Shown: positions 1-8,501, numbered from the stretch's first letter. The stretch is DNA of 38,521 nt from Sutcliffiella tianshenii (GCF_016908565.1 NZ_JAFBED010000019.1:1-38521), one strand, 5' to 3'. Program-made: numbers and translations. Notes: generated by a model from the sequence alone, not told the origin.

Positions 1-1
1 A

Positions 2-55
2 CTGAAGTACACCTCCTATTGTTAGGTGTGTGTCCAACAAAAGGGGTGCACTTCT
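2..55. repeat. Imperfect palindrome resembling abutted IS3/IS150-type ends
   Basis: The left arm (about 4-17, GAAGTACACCTCCT) is a near inverted repeat of the right arm (about 41-54, AAGGGGTGCACTTC). A second nested pair is TTGTTAGG and CCAACAA. Each half resembles the terminal inverted repeats of IS3-family (IS150 group) elements, which often read like TGNNNTGCACCCC...TTAGACA. Only about five bases separate the halves and there is no transposase. It could be a circle-junction-like remnant, a minimal non-autonomous element, or simply a hairpin. The IS link is inferred from memory of such ends. Confidence 0.4.
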
Positions 56-116
56 AAGCCGAGGAGGCTCCCATCCGTCCCCGCGGAAAGCAAGTCCGGA
101 GCGGAGATCAACGGGC
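56..116. repeat. GC-rich dispersed-repeat-like element
   Basis: This block is far richer in G and C than the AT-rich DNA after it and has no open reading frame of note. It carries GAGGAGGCTCCC, then CCGCGGAAAGC and GGAGCGGAGATCAACG. I recall very similar blocks scattered between genes in many Bacillaceae genomes. It directly abuts the preceding palindrome. No second copy lies in this window, so the repeat status is from memory, not seen here. Confidence 0.45.
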
Positions 117-252
117 AATATTTGATGGATACATTTAAGGTTACTCCCTTATATAAGTGCTAAATATCCAAATATATTTCATCCGATTGAGGATATATAG
201 AATAAAAACCACGAATAATAAGGGCACAGATCAAACTTGTAAAAAGTATTTT

Positions 253-281
253 TTGATTAAAAGTGAGAAGTGTGGTATAAT
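253..281 (+). promoter_or_regulatory. Sigma-A promoter for yugI
   Basis: TTGATT (253-258) and TATAAT (276-281) are separated by 17 bases, and TGG directly before the -10 makes it an extended -10 (TGnTATAAT). The expected start of transcription is about 40 bases upstream of the yugI start codon. Confidence 0.75.
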
Positions 282-332
282 TTTTTATTGCGTTCAATGT
301 GTATAAAAATTATAATATTTAGGAGTGTTTTC

Positions 333-743
333 ATGTCTAATAAATTTGAATTAGGTACTGTTTTAACAGGTAAAGTAACAGGTATCCAACCTTATGGTGC
401 GTTCGTAGCGCTTGACGAAGAAACTCAAGGTCTTGTGCATATTTCCGAAATTACACACGGTTATGTGAAAGATGTTAACGAACATTTGAAAATGGGCGAT
501 GAGGTTCAAGTGAAAGTTCTTTCTGTTGACGAAAAGTCTGGAAAAATCAGCTTGTCCATCAAAGCTACTCAAGAAGCACCTGCAGAAGCTCCTCAAGCTT
601 CAGCACCAAGAAAGCCTAAAAAGCGTCAAGCTACTGTCGTGAAACAACACACAGAAACAGCTCCAGGCGGATTCAACACTTTGAAAGACAAATTAGAAGA
701 GTGGATTGAGCAATCCAACCGCGAAGATCTAATCAAGAAATAA
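333..743 (+). CDS. yugI: S1-domain RNA-binding general stress protein (YugI/GSP13)
   Basis: The 136-residue product carries one S1 RNA-binding domain at about residues 5-75. Its sequence (GTVLTGKVTGIQPYGAFV, then GLVHISEI and KVLSVDEKSGKISLS) is typical of the polynucleotide-phosphorylase/ribosomal S1 type. A basic, alanine/proline-rich linker follows (PRKPKKRQ), and the tail is predicted helical (FNTLKDKLEEWIEQSN). YugI of B. subtilis has the same layout and is described as a ribosome-associated general stress protein. The ATG at 333 is preferred over an in-frame GTG-type start further upstream because AGGAG (321-325) lies at the right distance and the upstream start would fall inside the promoter. 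It is monocistronic, with its own promoter and terminator. Confidence 0.9.
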   Translation: MSNKFELGTVLTGKVTGIQPYGAFVALDEETQGLVHISEITHGYVKDVNEHLKMGDEVQVKVLSVDEKSGKISLSIKATQEAPAEAPQASAPRKPKKRQATVVKQHTETAPGGFNTLKDKLEEWIEQSNREDLIKK

Positions 744-761
744 TATACGAACGTTCGAAGG

Positions 762-787
762 CACCTGCAGTTGTAGGTGTTTTTTTA
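762..787 (+). terminator. Rho-independent terminator of yugI
   Basis: CACCTGCA pairs with TGTAGGTG (one G-U pair), followed by a run of seven T. Confidence 0.75.
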
Positions 788-792
788 TTTGG

Positions 793-831
793 TAAAAAAA
801 ACCGCCTCATCCGTAATGGAGAGGCGGTTTT
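793..831 (-). terminator. Terminator of yuzA (minus)
   Basis: AACCGCCTC (800-808) pairs with GAGGCGGTT (821-829). On the minus strand the hairpin is followed by a T run (AAAAAAA on plus, 794-800). It lies just beyond the yuzA stop. Confidence 0.7.
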
Positions 832-834
832 GGC

Positions 835-1068
835 TTATCTTGTGGTTTTTGGTTCTACTTCTCTTTCGTGCTGTTCGGATGGTACGAACAGAAGTCCAAG
901 GTTGATCAGTCCGGCGATTCCAACTAGACCGTAGATGATTCTGGATAGGGCTGCATCTTGGCCACCGAAGATAGCTGCCACAAGGTCGAATTGGAAAAAT
1001 CCAATCAGTCCCCAATTTATTGCACCAATGATGGTAAGAACTAAAGCGATGCGTTGAATTGTACTCAT
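835..1068 (-). CDS. yuzA: DUF378 family membrane protein (YuzA)
   Basis: The 77-residue product has two hydrophobic segments: residues about 4-25 (IALVLTIIGAINWGLIGF) and about 43-60 (IIYGLVGIAGLINLGLLF). The repeated INWGL/INLGL signatures are typical of DUF378 (YuzA) proteins, whose function is unknown. The tail is charged. The reading frame stays open further upstream, but the ATG at 1068 is chosen because a strong GGAGGGAATGTT ribosome binding site precedes it and the family begins at this point. It lies between yugI and the alcohol dehydrogenase, as in B. subtilis, and is transcribed divergently from the latter. Confidence 0.85.
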   Translation of the reverse strand: MSTIQRIALVLTIIGAINWGLIGFFQFDLVAAIFGGQDAALSRIIYGLVGIAGLINLGLLFVPSEQHEREVEPKTTR

Positions 1069-1174
1069 AACATTCCCTCCTTTGAGAATATAAGTGCTTC
1101 CTTCATATGATTTGTAAGTATGAAAAATATATTCATAAAGAGAATAATTTTGTTGGATGCTAGGAGGGTGTAAA

Positions 1175-1206
1175 GCTGATTCTTTGCATAGGCACAGAAA
1201 ATCAGC
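1175..1206 (+). promoter_or_regulatory. Leader hairpin upstream of the alcohol dehydrogenase
   Basis: GCTGATT (1175-1181) is a perfect inverted repeat of AATCAGC (1200-1206), with an 18-base loop. It ends about 15 bases before the AAGGAGG ribosome binding site (1221-1227) of the downstream gene. There is no T run, so it is not a terminator. It could affect mRNA stability or be an operator; the role is unknown. Confidence 0.3.
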
Positions 1207-1237
1207 CATAATCATGAAAAAAGGAGGCTTTTATACA

Positions 1238-2401
1238 ATGGAAAATTTCATTTTTTATAATCCAACTAAATTGATCTTTGGAAGCGGACAACTGGCTGCA
1301 CTTCCACAGGAATTAGAGAAATACGGAAAAAACGTATTGCTTGTATATGGTGGAGGAAGCATTAAAAAGAGCGGTCTCTACACAGAGGTCACTGAGGTTC
1401 TACATAAGGCTGGCGCAACCATAACTGAATTAGCTGGAGTGGAACCGAATCCACGACTAACGACTGTAAGAAGGGGCGTGGAGTTTTGCCGCGAGCATAA
1501 CATCGATTTCATCCTTGCAGTCGGTGGAGGAAGTGTGATTGACTGTGCAAAGGCAATTGCAGCGGGGGCTAAATACGATGGGGATGTGTGGGATATAGTT
1601 CTTAGAAAGCATATCGCAACAGAAGCACTTCCTTTTGGAACGGTCCTTACATTGGCGGCAACAGGATCGGAAATGAATTCCGGTTCGGTTATCACTAATT
1701 GGGAAACACAAGAAAAGTATGGTTGGGGCAGTCCTGTAACTTTCCCTCAATTCTCAATCCTGGACCCAAAGAATACCTTTACCGTTCCACGTGATCATAC
1801 TGTTTACGGTATCGTTGATATGATGTCCCATGTTCTGGAGCAATACTTTCACCAACCAACCAATGCTCCGCTGCAGGATAGAATGTGTGAATCTGTCTTG
1901 ATCACTGTGATGGAAACGGCACCTAAGCTTTTGGAAGACCTTGAGAGCTACGAACATCGTGAAACAATCCTCTATAACGGTACCATCGCTTTGAACGGGA
2001 TGCTGCAGATGGGGTACCGTGGAGACTGGGCTACACATGGTATCGAGCATGCTGTTTCCGCCATTTATGATATTCCGCATGCAGGAGGTTTGGCTATCCT
2101 GTTCCCGAACTGGATGGAGCATGTGATGGATGAGAATATCGATCGATTCAAGCAGTTGGCAGTCCGTGTCTTCGGTGTACAGGATTCAGGTTCAAGCGAT
2201 AAAGAAGTTGCACAAGAAGGAATACGAAGGTTGCGTGAATTCTGGTCCAGCCTTGGAGCACCGACACGCTTGGCAGATTATGATATTGATGCGACGAATA
2301 TCGAAAAAATGGCAGAGCACGTCATGTCCAGAGGACCTGTTGGCAACTTTAAGTCATTATCCTATGATGATGTGGTGTCCATCTTAAAAGCATCCTTATG
2401 A
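1238..2401 (+). CDS. yugJ: Iron-containing (butanol-type) alcohol dehydrogenase, YugJ/YugK family
   Basis: This is a 387-residue group III Fe-dependent alcohol dehydrogenase, predicted to reduce aldehydes with NADH or NADPH in the cytosol. The N-terminal Rossmann-like half has [10 protein letters not shown] (residues 97-106) for nucleotide binding. The C-terminal helical half has the metal ligands D194 and H198 (GIVDMMSH), H267 (DWATHGIEH) and H281 (DIPH). The start [11 protein letters not shown], the length and the neighbours match the B. subtilis paralogues YugJ and YugK; I cannot tell which one this is closer to. The ATG at 1238 follows AAGGAGG at 1221-1227. The frame is open back to 1157, but that start lacks a ribosome binding site. 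A bidirectional terminator separates it from the convergent mrp operon. Confidence 0.9.
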   Translation: MENFIFYNPTKLIFGSGQLAALPQELEKYGKNVLLVYGGGSIKKSGLYTEVTEVLHKAGATITELAGVEPNPRLTTVRRGVEFCREHNIDFILAVGGGSVIDCAKAIAAGAKYDGDVWDIVLRKHIATEALPFGTVLTLAATGSEMNSGSVITNWETQEKYGWGSPVTFPQFSILDPKNTFTVPRDHTVYGIVDMMSHVLEQYFHQPTNAPLQDRMCESVLITVMETAPKLLEDLESYEHRETILYNGTIALNGMLQMGYRGDWATHGIEHAVSAIYDIPHAGGLAILFPNWMEHVMDENIDRFKQLAVRVFGVQDSGSSDKEVAQEGIRRLREFWSSLGAPTRLADYDIDATNIEKMAEHVMSRGPVGNFKSLSYDDVVSILKASL

Positions 2402-2410
2402 TCACCGATC

Positions 2411-2447
2411 AAAAAAACAGCTAACGGAATTTCCGTTAGCTGTTTTT
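2411..2447. terminator. Bidirectional terminator between yugJ and mrpG
   Basis: The stem ACAGCTAACGGAA/TTCCGTTAGCTGT is flanked by A and T runs on both sides, so it can end transcription in both directions. It includes the mrpG stop codon (2436-2438). Confidence 0.85.
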
Positions 2448-2807
2448 CATCTGTTGGACTATGTTGGATTGACCTTTCTTCTTCAAGTCGTCCTGTACCG
2501 AACCTTTCCAAAGTGGGACATCTGTGTAATATGCAGCTCTTATGAGTAAATGGCCAGCTACTGGTGAAGTGACAAATACAAACACAATGCCCAAAACTAA
2601 GCGTGCACTGAAATAGTTGTCTTCAAACCAGAAATAAAGCAGGGCAGCGACCAAAACAAGGAGAACACCCAATGTAGCGCTTTTGGAAGCTGCATGGCTG
2701 CGACAATAGACATCTGGCAGGCGCAATAGCCCAAATGTGGTAATAAGGCTAAGGAGAGCGCCTAACAGGACAAGTACACCAATAAAAATGTTAACTGTTT
2801 CTGTCAT
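2436..2807 (-). CDS. mrpG: Na+/H+ antiporter subunit MrpG
   Basis: The 123-residue product has three hydrophobic segments and the family signature LLRLPDVYCRSHAASKSATLG at about residues 26-46. It is a small subunit of the Mrp antiporter, which exchanges internal Na+ for external H+. The ATG at 2807 is used: GAAAGGGG lies 11-12 bases upstream of it, whereas the ATG at 2819 sits directly on that site, and the family starts at M-T-x-x. It overlaps the end of mrpF by 17 bases and is the last gene of the operon. Its stop lies within the terminator hairpin. Confidence 0.9.
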   Translation of the reverse strand: MTETVNIFIGVLVLLGALLSLITTFGLLRLPDVYCRSHAASKSATLGVLLVLVAALLYFWFEDNYFSARLVLGIVFVFVTSPVAGHLLIRAAYYTDVPLWKGSVQDDLKKKGQSNIVQQMKNS

Positions 2808-3087
2808 ATTCGATGGCATCCCCTTTCTGCAGAAACTTAGAGAAAGCTACGGTACCGACAAATGCGATGACCCCTATCAAGAGGATTACCTCTAAAAAGG
2901 CATCAGTTTTTAATAGTATGGAAATGATGGCGGTTATAGCAATTAAATTGATACCAATCGAATCAAGTGCCATGACCCTGTCAGGCGTAGATGGCCCTTT
3001 GATGACACGATAAACAAGCCCTAATGTGGAGACGGATAAAATCAGTAAGCTGACTGTCAGCAATGCTTCCAATGGAGTATCAAACAT
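2791..3087 (-). CDS. mrpF: Na+/H+ antiporter subunit MrpF
   Basis: The 98-residue membrane protein has three predicted helices. The signature YRVIKGPSTPDRVMALDSIG (residues about 26-45) is diagnostic of MrpF/MnhF. GGAGGTGA precedes the ATG at 3087, which lies one base after the mrpE stop codon, so the two are translationally linked. B. subtilis MrpF has also been implicated in bile-salt (cholate) efflux, which cannot be judged from sequence here. Confidence 0.92.
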   Translation of the reverse strand: MFDTPLEALLTVSLLILSVSTLGLVYRVIKGPSTPDRVMALDSIGINLIAITAIISILLKTDAFLEVILLIGVIAFVGTVAFSKFLQKGDAIEYDRNS

Positions 3088-3088
3088 T

Positions 3089-3565
3089 TTATCTCGTCAC
3101 CTCCATTATTGCCTTTTCAAACGAGTTTTTTATATCTGAGATAGCCTGGTCCGCATCAGGCATATTGATAGCATGGATATAAAGGATCTTATTGTCATCA
3201 GAAATATCCATGACGAGCGTACCGGGAGTCAACGTGATAAGAAGTGAAAGCAAGGTGATTTCCCAATCGGTCTTCAGGTCGGTCGGGAGCGCGAAAATAC
3301 CAGGCTTGATGTCAAGCTTCGGTCTGAGAATATCACGTACAACTTGGACGTTGGCCAGTAAGAGTTCTCTCAGGAAAAGGAAAAACAATTTTCCTGCCGC
3401 AATGATCCGGGAAAAATAAAAACGGCCGGGAATAAAGCGTCTCATCGCCAGGATCAGAATAAGCCCCCAAAAATAACCTACAAAAAAGGAAGGAAAGCTC
3501 CAGTCATTTTTCAAAAACATCCACGTTCCCGCAACCATAATATTAATAAGAATTTGAAAAGCCAT
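3089..3565 (-). CDS. mrpE: Na+/H+ antiporter subunit MrpE
   Basis: The 158-residue product has membrane segments in its first about 80 residues and a soluble C-terminal part containing LITLTPGTLVMDIS, the MrpE/MnhE signature. Its ribosome binding site (AAGGAG) overlaps the last codons and stop of mrpD. MrpE is not directly ion-conducting but is needed for full complex function in B. subtilis. Confidence 0.92.
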   Translation of the reverse strand: MAFQILINIMVAGTWMFLKNDWSFPSFFVGYFWGLILILAMRRFIPGRFYFSRIIAAGKLFFLFLRELLLANVQVVRDILRPKLDIKPGIFALPTDLKTDWEITLLSLLITLTPGTLVMDISDDNKILYIHAINMPDADQAISDIKNSFEKAIMEVTR

Positions 3566-3571
3566 TAGAAA

Positions 3572-5053
3572 CTACTCCTTTAAAACTGCTTGGATATAGA
3601 TGGATGGATCCATCAGTGTTTCTGCTGCCTGCCACACATATGGGTATACAAATTCCGCGCCTAAACCTAGGAAAGCAGAAAGTGCCAATAGAATGACAGA
3701 TGGGTAAATGAGTCCTTTTGTAGAACCTTGTTCTTCTTTTTCAGATAATACCTCAGCTTTGAAGAAACAATTCATGAAGATTTTCATGACCGAGTAAAGA
3801 ACGAGTAAACTCGATAATAGCATCACACCGACAAACACATAGTGATCAGCCTCTAATCCACCTTGTACCAGAAGGACTTTTCCGACAAAACCGCTCAGTG
3901 GCGGAATTCCTGCTAGTGCCATGGCAGCTATGAAAAACATCCAGCCAAGTAGCGGGTGACGTTTGATGAGGCCTCCCATTTTCTTGATATTATCTGTTCC
4001 GGTTACTGCAAACATAGCTCCACCTAGAAGGAAAAGTGCCCCCTTGATGACCATATCATGTACAAGATAGTAGATGGAACCGGCATAACCGGTTTCATTG
4101 GCAAGTGCGACGCCATATATGATGACACCAACCGCAGTGACGATATTATAAATGAGAATTTTTTTGACATCCCAATATGCGATAGCGCCGATCGCACCAA
4201 TCAGAATGGTGATCCCTGCCAAAATGGCAATGATCGTATGGGTGATTTCCGGTTCATGATAGAAAATAAGTGTGAATGTGCGGAAAATCGCATAGACACC
4301 AACCTTTGTCAATAATGCTCCAAATAACGCTGTAATAGCATAAGGTGGAGCATGATAGGAACCAGGAAGCCAGAAGTACAAAGGGAATATCCCGCCTTTT
4401 AGTCCGAACACGATCAAAAACAAAATGGCTACAACTGTTAATATCCCGCTTTGACCTGATTCCGCCACTTTGTTAGAGATATCCGCCATATTGAGCGTCC
4501 CCATAAGCCCGTAAATATAAGCAAGTGCCAGTACAAACAGGGCGGAGGATATGACATTCACGAGGACATATTTCAAGGATTCACGCAGCTGGCTGCGTGT
4601 GCCCCCGATGACAATCAGTGCATAGGATGCCATCAGCATTACCTCAAAGAAGACAAATAGATTGAATATATCTCCTGTAAGGAATGCACCCATCACACCT
4701 GTTAATAGGAATTGGGTGAACGCATAATAGTAATAGCTCTCCCGTCCTTTTCCTATGGAGCGGAATGCAAACAGGATACACATAAAGGAGACGATGGTAC
4801 CGGTCAGCACCAGCAGGGAGGCAAACATATCCGCCACAAGTACGATGCCGAAGGGCGGTCGCCAGTTTCCTATTTCAAGTGTTTGGATTCCGTCAGTGTA
4901 AACCTTATGGACGAGAACGATAGAGGCAATGGTTGCAAAAGATAATGAAATGACACTAATCAATTTTTGCAGCTTGATTCTCTTTGGTAACAGTAAAAGA
5001 AGAGTAGCTGTAATTAAAGGGATCAGTATCGGTAAGATCACTAGGTTATTCAT
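3572..5053 (-). CDS. mrpD: Na+/H+ antiporter subunit MrpD
   Basis: The 493-residue polytopic subunit is homologous to complex I NuoM/NuoN-type proton-pumping subunits. The conserved acidic residue is E137 (LFVFFEVMLMASYAL), and GLKGGIFPLYFWLP carries the TM7 lysine region. The start at 5053 (MNNLVILPIL) is preferred over the ATG at 5062. AAGGGGA lies about 10 bases before 5053 but only 2 before 5062. The resulting length and the numbering of E137 also agree with B. subtilis MrpD. It overlaps mrpC by eight bases. Confidence 0.92.
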   Translation of the reverse strand: MNNLVILPILIPLITATLLLLLPKRIKLQKLISVISLSFATIASIVLVHKVYTDGIQTLEIGNWRPPFGIVLVADMFASLLVLTGTIVSFMCILFAFRSIGKGRESYYYYAFTQFLLTGVMGAFLTGDIFNLFVFFEVMLMASYALIVIGGTRSQLRESLKYVLVNVISSALFVLALAYIYGLMGTLNMADISNKVAESGQSGILTVVAILFLIVFGLKGGIFPLYFWLPGSYHAPPYAITALFGALLTKVGVYAIFRTFTLIFYHEPEITHTIIAILAGITILIGAIGAIAYWDVKKILIYNIVTAVGVIIYGVALANETGYAGSIYYLVHDMVIKGALFLLGGAMFAVTGTDNIKKMGGLIKRHPLLGWMFFIAAMALAGIPPLSGFVGKVLLVQGGLEADHYVFVGVMLLSSLLVLYSVMKIFMNCFFKAEVLSEKEEQGSTKGLIYPSVILLALSAFLGLGAEFVYPYVWQAAETLMDPSIYIQAVLKE

Positions 5054-5387
5054 GATTTTCATTTCCCCTTAATTTATCCATATCATCTGTCTTAAGTTCT
5101 TGATAAGCACGGTATGCCAGGACCAGGAAGAATGAGGTGACACCAAAACTGATAACGATTGCCGTCAATATGAGAGCCTGTGGCAAGGGATCGGTATAGG
5201 AAGAGGCTTCCTGGCCAAGGAGCGGGGCGGCACCCCGCTTCAATCCCCCCATCGTAAGAATCATCAGATGAGCACCATGTGATAACAGTCCTGTACCGAT
5301 TACAATTCGTAAAATACTTCTAGAAAGCATCAAATATACAGCAGTTGCAATTAAAATACCTGCAACTATGGTCATTACTATTTCCAT
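5046..5387 (-). CDS. mrpC: Na+/H+ antiporter subunit MrpC
   Basis: The 113-residue protein has three membrane helices and is homologous to NuoK. It contains GTGLLSHGAHLMILTMGG and DPLPQALILTAIVISFG (about residues 66-82), both typical of MrpC/MnhC. Its start codon overlaps the mrpB stop by one base (TAATG), which indicates translational coupling. Length equals that of the B. subtilis subunit. Confidence 0.93.
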   Translation of the reverse strand: MEIVMTIVAGILIATAVYLMLSRSILRIVIGTGLLSHGAHLMILTMGGLKRGAAPLLGQEASSYTDPLPQALILTAIVISFGVTSFFLVLAYRAYQELKTDDMDKLRGNENHE

Positions 5388-5812
5388 TATTCGCTCTCTC
5401 CTATCGTTTGAATAATGGTCATCGCGATACCGACAACAACTAAATAAACACCTAAATCAAATGCAAGTGTAGAGGCAAGGGCAGTCTTTCCAAGAATGGG
5501 CAGTTCGATATATTGAAAGGCGTGTGTCAAAAATGGGACGTCGAAAAGGAATGCCCCCACTCCGGTCAAGATTGAAATCATCAAACCGACCGCTGCCACT
5601 GTCAGGAAATTAATTGGCAGAGCCTTTTGCATTGTTTTTATATCATAGGCCAGCAACAACAGGACCAGGGCTGCGGAAGTCATCAATCCTCCGATAAAAC
5701 CGCCTCCTGGTGTATAGTGACCGGCAAAGAAAAGGTAAATGGAGAAAATGAATATGATAAACGCCAAAAAGGTCGTAACGGTTTGTAGGATCAAATCATT
5801 TACCTTCATCAT
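5387..5812 (-). CDS. mrpB: Na+/H+ antiporter subunit MrpB
   Basis: The 141-residue product has four predicted helices and the MrpB signature FFAGHYTPGGGFIGGLM (residues about 27-43). Its ATG at 5812 overlaps the mrpA stop (ATGATGA), with GGGGGGAG as ribosome binding site. A second ATG immediately follows, so the start could be one codon later. Confidence 0.93.
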   Translation of the reverse strand: MMKVNDLILQTVTTFLAFIIFIFSIYLFFAGHYTPGGGFIGGLMTSAALVLLLLAYDIKTMQKALPINFLTVAAVGLMISILTGVGAFLFDVPFLTHAFQYIELPILGKTALASTLAFDLGVYLVVVGIAMTIIQTIGESE

Positions 5813-8202
5813 TGACTCCCCCCTTTGGTTAGCCGCAGCTTGATCATGGCATAAATACCAAAAGCTGCAATGGTGAGAACTGCAATCTCAAAAAGGGTAT
5901 CAAAGCCTCGGAAATCTACCAATATGACATTGACCATGTTCTTTCCGCCTGCTTCCTCATAAGAAGCCTTAACGAAATAATCTGAAATGGATTCGGCCAC
6001 ACGTGAACTGTTGACAGAAAGCCCGATCAGAATGACAACGATACCGACACTGATGGAAATGATGAAATTTGTCAGTCGGAATCTCAGCCTGTTCACCTTT
6101 TTTGATATTTCAGGAAGGTGATAGAAACATAACAGGAATAGGGCTACCGAAACTGTTTCAACAATCAGTTGTGTCAATGCCAAATCAGGTGCCCTGAATA
6201 GGACGAAGAACAAGCTCATGGAATAACCCACTACCCCAAGTGCGATGATTGCAGAAAGGCGTGATTTGGTAAAGAGAATGGTGATGGCAGCAATCACCAT
6301 GACAAGTGCAAGGATCAGCTCATACACGCCAACTTTCGACGCATTATCCAAACTGAAATTGAATGCCCCAGTTTGTCCCATTACAAGTAATAGTAACAAG
6401 GCCATGAATCCAAATATCATAACAAGGTAATTTCGGATAAACCCTGTCATATAGAATTTTGTAAAGGCGAAAGAGCCACGTTCGAGGCCCACAAGGCCGC
6501 CATCATATAGCTTGTTCAGAGTGAGGCGTTTTGGGAACCATTCGTAGATATTACCCCATTTAGCCAATGTAAGGTACAGCAGGGAACCAAAAGCAATGAC
6601 CCCTATCGTCATGAAAAGCTCGGTTGTCCAGCCGTGCCAGAAATAGATGTGTACATCCTCGACTGTAAAGTTACTCGGAAAAATGGAATGAAGGGCTGCT
6701 TCGATCAAGCCTTTCAGGATTTCCGGGAAAAATCCGAAAATGACAACCAGGGAAGCAAGGATAATAGGAGGAATCAACATCCCAAGTGGAGCTTCATGTG
6801 GCTTTTTATCCAATTTCTCCGGCTGATACTTTCCAGTGAATGTTTTGAATATTAGCACCATGCTATAGATGAAAGTAAAGATACTGGCTATCCAAGCAAG
6901 CACAGGGAATATCATCCCGAATGTTTCCATATTCCACGCATCAATTTGCGTCGCGTTGACCATTCCGGTAAAGAACATCTCTTTTGAGAGAAATCCATTG
7001 AAAGGGGGAAGGCCGGCCATAGAGAATCCACCTATGATGGCAAGTGTAAAGGTGATTGGCATCAGATTCATCAATCCACCAAGCTTCCTGATATCCCTTG
7101 TCCCGGTTTCATGGTCGACAATCCCGACAACCATAAAGAGACTCCCTTTGAAAGTCGCATGGTTGATCAGGTGGAATACGGCTGCGAGTGTCGCAACGGT
7201 ATAAATATTTTCCTCAAGATAGTCATAATAGACGGCAGCACTGCCGATTCCAAGCAGGGACATGATCAATCCGAGCTGGCTTATTGTGGAGAAAGCCAAA
7301 ATGGCCTTCAAATCTGTCTGCTTCACTGCTGAGAAGGAACCCCAGAATAACGTAATGATTCCGAAAATGGAAATCAACCAGAACCATTCAGGTGCTCCGG
7401 CGAATACAGGGCTCATCCGTGCAACCAGATAGATACCTGCTTTCACCATCGTTGCGGAATGCAGATATGCGCTGACAGGGGTCGGAGCTTCCATCGCATC
7501 AGGTAACCAGATATGAAAAGGGAATTGGGCTGATTTTGTAAATGCGCCTAAAAGGAAAAGAATGAGCGCAGGTACAAATAATTCATGAGCAGTTACGATA
7601 TCGACACTTGCGATTGTCTCGCGGACACTGAACGTTCCTGTCATTGTGTAGAGTAGGATAATTCCGGCAAGCATGGATAGTCCGCCGAAAACGGTAATTA
7701 GCATGGACTTAAGGGCACCGTAGCGGGATTTTTCCCGGTGATACCAATAACTAATTAATAAGAAGGAAGAGATACTGGTCAATTCCCAGAAAGAGTATAG
7801 TACCAGCATATTATCTGATAAAACGACACCAAGCATGGCCCCCATGAACATCAATAGATAAACATAAAAAGTGTTCAAGGCTTCTTTTTCCTTGGATAGA
7901 TAATAAATGGAATACAGAACTACCAAGGAACCGATCCCCGTTATTAACAGAGCGAATAATAACCCCAGGCCATCAAGGTATACTGCAAAATTTATCCCCA
8001 TGGAAGGAATCCAATTCATGGTGCTTAAATATGTATTTCCGGCCATCACGTTCCCTAAATTACCTATAAAGTAAATGAACAAGAGAATGGGAAGTGCAAG
8101 GACGAACCAACCAGTATGTATACGCTTAAAATACTTATGCAGCAATGGCACAAAAATCGCCAGCAAGAAAGGCGATAAAATCACTAAGTGAATCAGTGAC
8201 AA
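5809..8202 (-). CDS. mrpA: Na+/H+ antiporter large subunit MrpA
   Basis: The 797-residue subunit is homologous to NuoL with the extra MrpB-like C-terminal domain found in group 1 Mrp systems. Key residues are visible: E140 (YSFWELTS) and K223 (AFTKSAQFPFHIWLPDAMEAPTPVSAYLHS region), both at the numbering known for B. subtilis MrpA. The start is taken as TTG at 8202 because GAGGAGG (8211-8217 on plus) lies eight bases upstream and the product then begins MSLIHLVILSPF like the family. An in-frame ATG at 8256 has no ribosome binding site. First gene of the mrp operon. Confidence 0.92.
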   Translation of the reverse strand: MSLIHLVILSPFLLAIFVPLLHKYFKRIHTGWFVLALPILLFIYFIGNLGNVMAGNTYLSTMNWIPSMGINFAVYLDGLGLLFALLITGIGSLVVLYSIYYLSKEKEALNTFYVYLLMFMGAMLGVVLSDNMLVLYSFWELTSISSFLLISYWYHREKSRYGALKSMLITVFGGLSMLAGIILLYTMTGTFSVRETIASVDIVTAHELFVPALILFLLGAFTKSAQFPFHIWLPDAMEAPTPVSAYLHSATMVKAGIYLVARMSPVFAGAPEWFWLISIFGIITLFWGSFSAVKQTDLKAILAFSTISQLGLIMSLLGIGSAAVYYDYLEENIYTVATLAAVFHLINHATFKGSLFMVVGIVDHETGTRDIRKLGGLMNLMPITFTLAIIGGFSMAGLPPFNGFLSKEMFFTGMVNATQIDAWNMETFGMIFPVLAWIASIFTFIYSMVLIFKTFTGKYQPEKLDKKPHEAPLGMLIPPIILASLVVIFGFFPEILKGLIEAALHSIFPSNFTVEDVHIYFWHGWTTELFMTIGVIAFGSLLYLTLAKWGNIYEWFPKRLTLNKLYDGGLVGLERGSFAFTKFYMTGFIRNYLVMIFGFMALLLLLVMGQTGAFNFSLDNASKVGVYELILALVMVIAAITILFTKSRLSAIIALGVVGYSMSLFFVLFRAPDLALTQLIVETVSVALFLLCFYHLPEISKKVNRLRFRLTNFIISISVGIVVILIGLSVNSSRVAESISDYFVKASYEEAGGKNMVNVILVDFRGFDTLFEIAVLTIAAFGIYAMIKLRLTKGGSQ

Positions 8203-8501
8203 GACACAAACCTCCTCTATTTCAACTAAACTCCCTAACATAAGAAAACAATGCAAAGCGCCACTTTTTCAATAAGCACCCGCAATGTATTGTTGAGAGT
8301 AATTATTTATAAAGAAATATTACTAAACCAAATTATATACTAAATCAAACCTCGATGCATCCATGTCGATTCTTAGTATAGGCCAATTTTCCTTTCTATA
8401 TTAAATAAATAGAAACTCGTCTAAAACAAAGCAAAAAAATTTTTTCTGGATGCATAAAAAACGTCGTATTTTGCCATTCTATAAACAGGGTGGTGGTAGA
8501 T
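8203..8501. other. AT-rich divergent intergenic region, mrpA / small secreted protein
   Basis: The region carries the mrpA ribosome binding site at 8211-8217. It is AT-rich and must contain the mrp promoter on the minus strand, but several TATAAT-like and TTGAT-like hexamers occur without a convincing spacing, so I do not place it. No gene or repeat is seen. Confidence 0.4.

Noticed and set aside
270-332. Longer in-frame start for yugI
   Set aside because: The extension would overlap the -10 element of the promoter, and AGGAG precedes the ATG at 333.
4058-4945. Plus-strand open frames across the mrp operon and similar antisense frames elsewhere
   Set aside because: They lie wholly within well-supported genes on the other strand, lack ribosome binding sites and match no family.
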